Assembly (NCBI GenBank): GCA_934167435.1
Contig: CAKPKZ010000056.1
Coordinates: forward strand, 1 to 9,518
Source of the DNA: an uncultured Clostridia bacterium
Lineage (GTDB): Bacteria; Bacillota; Clostridia; TANB77; CAG-508
Direction of reading: 5' to 3'
DNA length: 9,518 nt
The translations under genes were made by a program, and so were the position numbers. The notes under the pieces were generated by a model that was not told where the DNA came from, made no database searches, and worked only from the letters and a program-made list of their open reading frames with translations. Position 1 is the stretch's first letter, and each line of letters opens with the position of its first letter. This document shows, in pieces, positions 5,567 to 9,518 of the stretch.

Positions 5567-5599
5567 ATGGACATATCATAAAAATGATAAGTCCATAAT
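5564..5599 (-). other. Strong hairpin just after secY
   Basis: Fourteen bases after the secY stop, TTATGGAC / GTCCATAA (9 bp with the closing A-T pair), one A-A or T-T mismatch, then ATCAT-type arms of 6 bp close a 4-base loop. This is the most stable-looking stem in the window. The minus-strand sequence after it is ATACGTATATTT, without a proper U-run, and the nearest T6 is over 20 bases away. It may act as a partial terminator, a 3' stability element or a processing site between secY and adk. Confidence 0.6.
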
Positions 5600-5613
5600 T
5601 AACATATTATATT

Positions 5614-6933
5614 TTATTCTAAGAATCCTTTATAGTGTCTCATTACTAATTGAGATTCTAATTGTTGTATAGTTTCTAGTGCAACACCTACAACGATTAA
5701 TATTGAAGTACCACCAAAGGCTATATTTAAGCTTGTAAATCTTAGTAACATTGGTAATATTGCAATTATTGCTAAGAACAATCCACCAAACCATGTTAAT
5801 TTAGATATTATTGATGATAAATATTCTGTTGTTGGTTTACCAGCTCTTATTCCTGGAATAAATCCACCATTCTTTTTAATATTAGATGAAATTTCTGCTG
5901 GGTTAAATGTTGCATATGTATAGAAAAATGTAAATCCAACAATTAGTATCAAATATACAAATGCATTTGCTATTGAATATCCAATTCCTACACTTGATGA
6001 AGATGTAGCTATTGAAAATTTATATAATCCTGCCAAGAAACCTGTTTGGTTTGCTATATCTTTAACAAATATTTGTATAATCATAGCTGGAAATGTCATA
6101 AATGATGATGCAAATATTATTGGCATAACTCCTGCCATTGCTAATTTTAATGGTATATGAGTATTTTGTGCACCTACCATTTTTCTTCCAACTACTTTTT
6201 TAGAATATTGAACAGGAACTCTTCTTTCAGCTTGTTGTACAAATACAACTCCTGCAACTAGAATTATTGCTCCAAGAATTACTCCTAAAGCTGTTAATAA
6301 TCCTATTGTGCTAAATCCTTCTGCTGTAAAGATTAAATTCCATAATGTTACAATTCCACTTGGAAGGCCAGAAACAATACCAACAAAAATTATAATTGAT
6401 ATTCCATTTCCGATTCCTTTACTTGTTATTTGTTCTCCTAACCACATAAGTATTGATGTACCTGTGATTAATCCAACAACAACTAATGCTGCTGTTATAA
6501 AACTATTATCTACAAATATTCCTGAAGATTTATAAGATAAATAAACACCAATAGCTTCTATAAATGCTAATACTACTGTTAGCATTTTTGTATATTTATT
6601 TATCTTTTTTCTACCTTCTTCTCCACCTTCTTTAGTTAATCTTTCAAGTGAAGGAATTATCATTCCTAATAATTGAATTACTATTGAAGCAGTTATATAT
6701 GGTGTTATTGACATTGCAAATAATGAAAATCTTGAAAAAGCTCCTCCTGATATTAAATCTATCAGTCCTGCTATTCCATCTGAATTTCCTAATACTGTAT
6801 TTAATGTTATACTGTTTACCCCTGGTACTGTTATATAGCATCCTAATCTAAATACAATTATTAATATTAATGTATAAAAAAGTTTTTTTCTAACATCAGG
6901 TGTCTTTAATGCATTTTTTATTGTTTTAAACAA
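5614..6933 (-). CDS. secY: Protein translocase channel subunit SecY
   Basis: SecY is the membrane channel through which proteins are exported or inserted, working with SecE, SecG and SecA. The product has 439 residues and ten hydrophobic segments. TM1 is at about 18-38 (LFYTLILIIVFRLGCYITVP), followed by the plug region with serine/glycine-rich LISGGAFSRF. The cytoplasmic loops PVQYSKKVVGRKM and FIPGIRAGKPTTEYL are the family's ribosome and SecA contact sites, and the arginine in GIRAGKPT is conserved. The start is TTG 6933, which gives the canonical short N-terminal helix (FKTIKNALKTPDVRKK). It follows the rplO stop with no gap, and its SD AGAGGTG lies in the last rplO codons, so translation is probably coupled. 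Confidence 0.98.
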   Translation of the reverse strand: MFKTIKNALKTPDVRKKLFYTLILIIVFRLGCYITVPGVNSITLNTVLGNSDGIAGLIDLISGGAFSRFSLFAMSITPYITASIVIQLLGMIIPSLERLTKEGGEEGRKKINKYTKMLTVVLAFIEAIGVYLSYKSSGIFVDNSFITAALVVVGLITGTSILMWLGEQITSKGIGNGISIIIFVGIVSGLPSGIVTLWNLIFTAEGFSTIGLLTALGVILGAIILVAGVVFVQQAERRVPVQYSKKVVGRKMVGAQNTHIPLKLAMAGVMPIIFASSFMTFPAMIIQIFVKDIANQTGFLAGLYKFSIATSSSSVGIGYSIANAFVYLILIVGFTFFYTYATFNPAEISSNIKKNGGFIPGIRAGKPTTEYLSSIISKLTWFGGLFLAIIAILPMLLRFTSLNIAFGGTSILIVVGVALETIQQLESQLVMRHYKGFLE

Positions 6934-7368
6934 TTAAATCACCTCTGCCTTTCCGCCTAAAGCTTCGATTTCTTCTTTTGCTTTTGATGTAAATCTTGTA
7001 GCTTTTACGTTTAATTTTTTATCTAATTTTCCAGTTGCTAAAATAACGATTCCATCATTTACTTTACCGATTATTCCTTCTTCTAATAAAGTTTCAGCAG
7101 TAACGTCTGTGGCTTTAGATTTGTTTAACATTGTTAGTGTTACTTCTGTATATGTTTTAGCATGAATGTTAGTAAATCCTCTTTTTGGTAATCTTCTATA
7201 TAATGGTGTTTGACCACCTTCAAATCCTCTTCTTACTCCTCCGCCTGATCTTGCTTTTTGTCCTTTATGTCCTCTTCCAGATGTTTTTCCAAGTCCAGAT
7301 CCTATACCACGGCCTACTCTTGTTCTTTTTGTTTTACTTACAGCTGGTTTTAATTCGTCTATTTTCAT
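6934..7368 (-). CDS. rplO: 50S ribosomal protein L15
   Basis: L15 is an early 23S rRNA-binding assembly protein. The product has 144 residues (family about 146). The N-terminal extension is the typical glycine/arginine-rich RNA-penetrating arm (RVGRGIGSGLGKTSGRGHKG, then QKARSGGGVRRGFEGGQTPL), followed by YRRLPKRGF and a C-terminal globular domain ending ALGGKAEVI. ATG 7368 lies 10 bases after AAGGAGGTG. rpsE ends only 39 bases upstream, leaving no room for rpmD, which normally intervenes. It abuts secY. Confidence 0.98.
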   Translation of the reverse strand: MKIDELKPAVSKTKRTRVGRGIGSGLGKTSGRGHKGQKARSGGGVRRGFEGGQTPLYRRLPKRGFTNIHAKTYTEVTLTMLNKSKATDVTAETLLEEGIIGKVNDGIVILATGKLDKKLNVKATRFTSKAKEEIEALGGKAEVI

Positions 7369-7407
7369 TTCTTGGTTGCACCTCCTTATTTTATTATTTT
7401 ATAGAAA

Positions 7408-7893
7408 TTACATTATATCTTCTACTTTCTTTCCTCTTTTTTTAGCTACTTGCTCTATTGTTTGCATAGATTTTAAACCTTCTATTGTAGCATAAACAAC
7501 ATTTCTTGGATTATTTGTTCCTACAACTTTTGTTCTTATATCTTTATATCCAGCTAACTCTAATACAGGTCTTACGCTTCCTCCTGCAATAACTCCTGTA
7601 CCAACTGAAGCTGGTTTTAATATTACATTTGCACTACCAAATTTTCCAATAAATTCATGAGGTACTGTTGTTCCTACTATTGGAACTTCTACTAAGTTCT
7701 TTTTAGCCTCTTGAATAGCTTTTTTTATTGCATCTGGAACTTCAGCAGCTTTACCATTTCCTACACCAATATGTCCTGCTTCGTCTCCAACTACAACTAC
7801 AGCACTAAATCTAAAAGTTCTACCACCTTTTACAACTTTAGCAACTCTGTTAATAGCAACAACTTTCTCTTTTAATTCTTTCTTTTCTTCCAT
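7408..7893 (-). CDS. rpsE: 30S ribosomal protein S5
   Basis: S5 lies at the mRNA entry side of the small subunit and affects accuracy and helicase activity. The product has 161 residues. The N-terminal double-stranded RNA-binding-type domain (about 10-75) holds VVKGGRTFRFSAVVVVGD and GHIGVGNGKAAEVPDAIKKA. The C-terminal domain has PASVGTGVIAGGSVRPVLEL and the closing TIEGLKSMQTIEQVAKKRGK. ATG 7893 is the only sensible start. The SD AAGGAGG is strong but its core lies about 14 bases away, at the far end of the workable range. It is 59 bases after rplR. Confidence 0.98.
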   Translation of the reverse strand: MEEKKELKEKVVAINRVAKVVKGGRTFRFSAVVVVGDEAGHIGVGNGKAAEVPDAIKKAIQEAKKNLVEVPIVGTTVPHEFIGKFGSANVILKPASVGTGVIAGGSVRPVLELAGYKDIRTKVVGTNNPRNVVYATIEGLKSMQTIEQVAKKRGKKVEDIM

Positions 7894-7952
7894 CGGTTTT
7901 TGTTTTCCCTCCTTCTTTATATGTTCACAAAATTATATTTTTATTATATTAA

Positions 7953-8312
7953 TTAGAATTTTAATCCGCCTTCTCTTGCAGCTTCTGCTAATTCTTTTAC
8001 AACTCCATGATATATGTATCCACCACGGTCAAAAACTACTGTTTCTATATTTTTTTCAGCAGCTCTTTTAGCAATTAATGTTCCAAGTTCTTTTGCTGCT
8101 TCTTTATTAGCATGTTTTGTTTTTACTTCTTTATCTAATGTTGAAGCTGCAACTAGAGTATTTCCTGCTACATCATCTATTACTTGTACATATAAGTTAG
8201 TGTTACTTCTATATATACATAATCTTGGTCTTTCTGCAGTTCCTGATATTTTTCTTCTTACTCTTATATGTCTTCTTGTTCTTTCGAATTTTCTATCTGT
8301 CTTTTTAACCAT
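7953..8312 (-). CDS. rplR: 50S ribosomal protein L18
   Basis: L18 binds 5S rRNA in the central protuberance together with L5. The product has 119 residues, as usual. The basic N-terminus (RKFERTRRHIRVRRKI) is followed by SGTAERPRLCIYRSNTNLYV, QVIDDVAGNTLVAAST, and the C-terminal VVFDRGGYIYHGVVKELAEA and AREGGLKF, all family hallmarks. ATG 8312 lies 6 bases after AAAGGAG. It is 45 bases after rplF and 59 before rpsE. Confidence 0.98.
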   Translation of the reverse strand: MVKKTDRKFERTRRHIRVRRKISGTAERPRLCIYRSNTNLYVQVIDDVAGNTLVAASTLDKEVKTKHANKEAAKELGTLIAKRAAEKNIETVVFDRGGYIYHGVVKELAEAAREGGLKF

Positions 8313-8357
8313 TTTCTTCTCCTTTCAGTTTTAATAAACTAAATTTTTGCTAATTTT

Positions 8358-8894
8358 TTATTTACCAGATTTTCCTTCTTTACGTCTAATAACTTCATCA
8401 GCATATTTAATACCTTTTCCTCTATATACTTCTGGTAATCTTTTTGTTCTTATTTCTGCTGCTGTTTGCCCTACTAATTCTTTATCAATTCCTTTTACTA
8501 TAATTGTATTTGGATTTGGTACATCAAAAGTAATTCCAGCAGGAGCATCATATATTACTGGGTGAGAATATCCTAAAGTTAAATTTAATCCTGTTCCTTG
8601 TTTTGCAACTCTATATCCAACTCCATTTATTTGTAATTCTTTAGTGTATTCATGTGTTACACCAGTAATCATATTATTTATTAAAGTTCTTGTTAATCCA
8701 TGTAAACTTCTATTTTTTGGTTCATCATTTTTTCTTATAACTTTAATAGTATTTCCATCCATTTCTAAAGAAATATTTTTATGTATTTCTCTTTCTAATG
8801 TTCCTTTTGGTCCTTTTACAGTAATTTTTTGACCGTCTATTTTTACTTCTACGCCTTCTGCTACTGTAATAGGTTTATTTCCTATTCTTGACAT
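8358..8894 (-). CDS. rplF: 50S ribosomal protein L6
   Basis: L6 binds 23S rRNA near the sarcin-ricin loop and the factor-binding site. The product has 178 residues with two L6 folds (about 1-80 and 81-178). Landmarks are the start MSRIGNKPITVAEGVEVKID, then TVKGPKGTLEREI, LINNMITGVTHEYTKELQIN, GVGYRV, and the C-terminal RLPEVYRGKGIKYADEVIRR and KEGKSGK. ATG 8894 lies 11 bases after AAGGAGG. It is 35 bases after rpsH. Confidence 0.98.
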   Translation of the reverse strand: MSRIGNKPITVAEGVEVKIDGQKITVKGPKGTLEREIHKNISLEMDGNTIKVIRKNDEPKNRSLHGLTRTLINNMITGVTHEYTKELQINGVGYRVAKQGTGLNLTLGYSHPVIYDAPAGITFDVPNPNTIIVKGIDKELVGQTAAEIRTKRLPEVYRGKGIKYADEVIRRKEGKSGK

Positions 8895-8929
8895 TTCTTT
8901 GTTTTCCTCCTTTTCGTCAATATTTTATT

Positions 8930-9328
8930 CTACCAAATGTAAGCTAATACTTCTCCACCTACACCTAGTTCTCTTGCTTCTTTATCTGTTTTTAATCCTT
9001 TTGATGTAGAAATTATTGCAATACCTAAACCATTTAATACACGTGGTAATTCATCTTTAGAAGCATATACTCTTAAACCTGGTTTGCTTATTCTCTTTAA
9101 ACCATCTATAACTCTTGTTCCTTTTTCATCGTATTTTAATGTAATTCTTATTATACCTTGATTTTCATCTTTAATTTCTTCAAAAGCTTTTATATAACCT
9201 TCATTATATAAGATTTCTGCTATACCTAATTTCATGTTTGAAGCAGGTATATCTACTATCTTATGTTTTGAAGTATTTGCATTTCTTATTCTTGTTAACA
9301 TGTCTGCTATTGGATCTGTAATATTCAC
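8930..9328 (-). CDS. rpsH: 30S ribosomal protein S8
   Basis: S8 is a primary 16S rRNA binder in the central domain; in E. coli it represses the spc operon by binding the rplE mRNA. The product has 132 residues: TDPIADMLTRIRNANTSKH at the start, VLNGLGIAIISTSKGLKTDK with the RNA-contacting STSKG, and ELGVGGEVLAYIW at the end. The start is GTG 9328, 10 bases after the core of AGGAGG, giving the conserved position before TDPIADML. An ATG at 9335 is closer to the SD but out of frame. The stop is TAG. It is 48 bases after rpsN. Confidence 0.97.
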   Translation of the reverse strand: MNITDPIADMLTRIRNANTSKHKIVDIPASNMKLGIAEILYNEGYIKAFEEIKDENQGIIRITLKYDEKGTRVIDGLKRISKPGLRVYASKDELPRVLNGLGIAIISTSKGLKTDKEARELGVGGEVLAYIW

Positions 9329-9376
9329 TATTCATTTCCCTCCTTTTTTATTTATTGGCCTATGCCTATATATCTT

Positions 9377-9518
9377 TTACCAACTTGCTTTTTTTACTCC
9401 TGGTATTTCGCCTTTATGTGCTAATTCTCTAAAGCATACACGGCAAATACCATATTTTCTAATATAAGCATGTGGTCTACCACATAATTTACATCTATTG
9501 TATTGTCTTGTTGTATAT
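9377..9518 (-). CDS. rpsN: 30S ribosomal protein S14, zinc (type Z), 3' part only
   Basis: The gene runs off the right edge; the last 46 codons are visible. S14 is a small-subunit head protein. The visible part contains RCKLCGRPHAYIRKYGICRV and CFRELAHKGEIPGVKKASW. The CxxC...CxxC zinc ribbon (C24, C27, C40, C43 if the protein is the usual 61 residues) identifies the short zinc-dependent form rather than the 90-100 residue cysteine-free form. About 15 N-terminal residues are missing. Its place before rpsH is standard, and rplE would be expected next, outside the window. Confidence 0.96.
   Translation of the reverse strand, partial: YTTRQYNRCKLCGRPHAYIRKYGICRVCFRELAHKGEIPGVKKASW

Noticed and set aside
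5564..5599. Post-secY hairpin as a true terminator
   Set aside because: No U-run follows directly on the transcribed strand, and essential genes continue downstream.
6648..6851. Hydrophobic plus-strand open frames opposite secY and other genes
   Set aside because: They mirror the minus-strand coding sequence, lack SD sites and known domains, and lie wholly inside well-supported genes.
9358..9369. Tandem GCCTAT GCCTAT in the rpsN-rpsH gap
   Set aside because: Only two 6-base units; expected by chance and without further structure.

Overview
This window is one continuous run of housekeeping genes, all transcribed from right to left (minus strand). It covers most of the spc operon and the whole alpha operon of a low-GC Gram-positive bacterium. 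In transcription order: rpsN (3' part only), rpsH, rplF, rplR, rpsE, rplO, secY, adk, map, infA, rpmJ, rpsM, rpsK, rpsD, rpoA, rplQ, an intrinsic terminator, and then the first 43 codons of an unidentified gene that may be polC. The DNA is very AT-rich. The adk-map-infA-rpmJ insert between secY and rpsM is the Firmicutes arrangement. Having rpsD between rpsK and rpoA fits Clostridia rather than Bacillus, where rpsD lies elsewhere. L17 carries a long internal insertion of a kind I recall from clostridial lineages. S14, S4 and L36 are all zinc-cysteine forms. I would place the organism in the Clostridia or a related AT-rich Firmicutes group, without naming a genus.

Right part (9518-6934): ribosomal proteins S14, S8, L6, L18, S5 and L15 follow at short spacings with strong Shine-Dalgarno (SD) sites. 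rpmD (L30), normally between rpsE and rplO, is absent; only 39 bases separate those two genes. Middle (6933-3720): the SecY translocase channel, adenylate kinase, methionine aminopeptidase and initiation factor IF-1. secY starts directly after the rplO stop. The 150-base secY-adk gap is highly structured. A near-consensus promoter (TTGACA, 17 bases, TATACT) straddles the map stop codon and should give infA and the alpha operon their own transcription. Left part (3669-281): L36, S13, S11, S4, the RNA polymerase alpha subunit and L17. A 191-base leader precedes rpsM and contains a segment complementary to the rpsM SD, which makes it the best candidate site for feedback control, for example by S4. 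The operon ends at a hairpin plus U-tract just after rplQ.

Several starts need correction from the longest open frame: rpoA (ATG at 1791), rpsM (ATG at 3364), infA (TTG at 3938) and rplQ (TTG at 808). TTG starts are frequent (rplQ, infA, map, secY), and rpsH uses GTG. No gene in the window ends in TGA: 14 of 16 visible stops are TAA and two (rpsM, rpsH) are TAG.

I see no mobile element, CRISPR array, tRNA, rRNA or defence-like gene. The genes themselves are ordinary. What deserves a second look lies in the intergenic RNA structures, the internal promoter, the missing rpmD and the L17 insertion.
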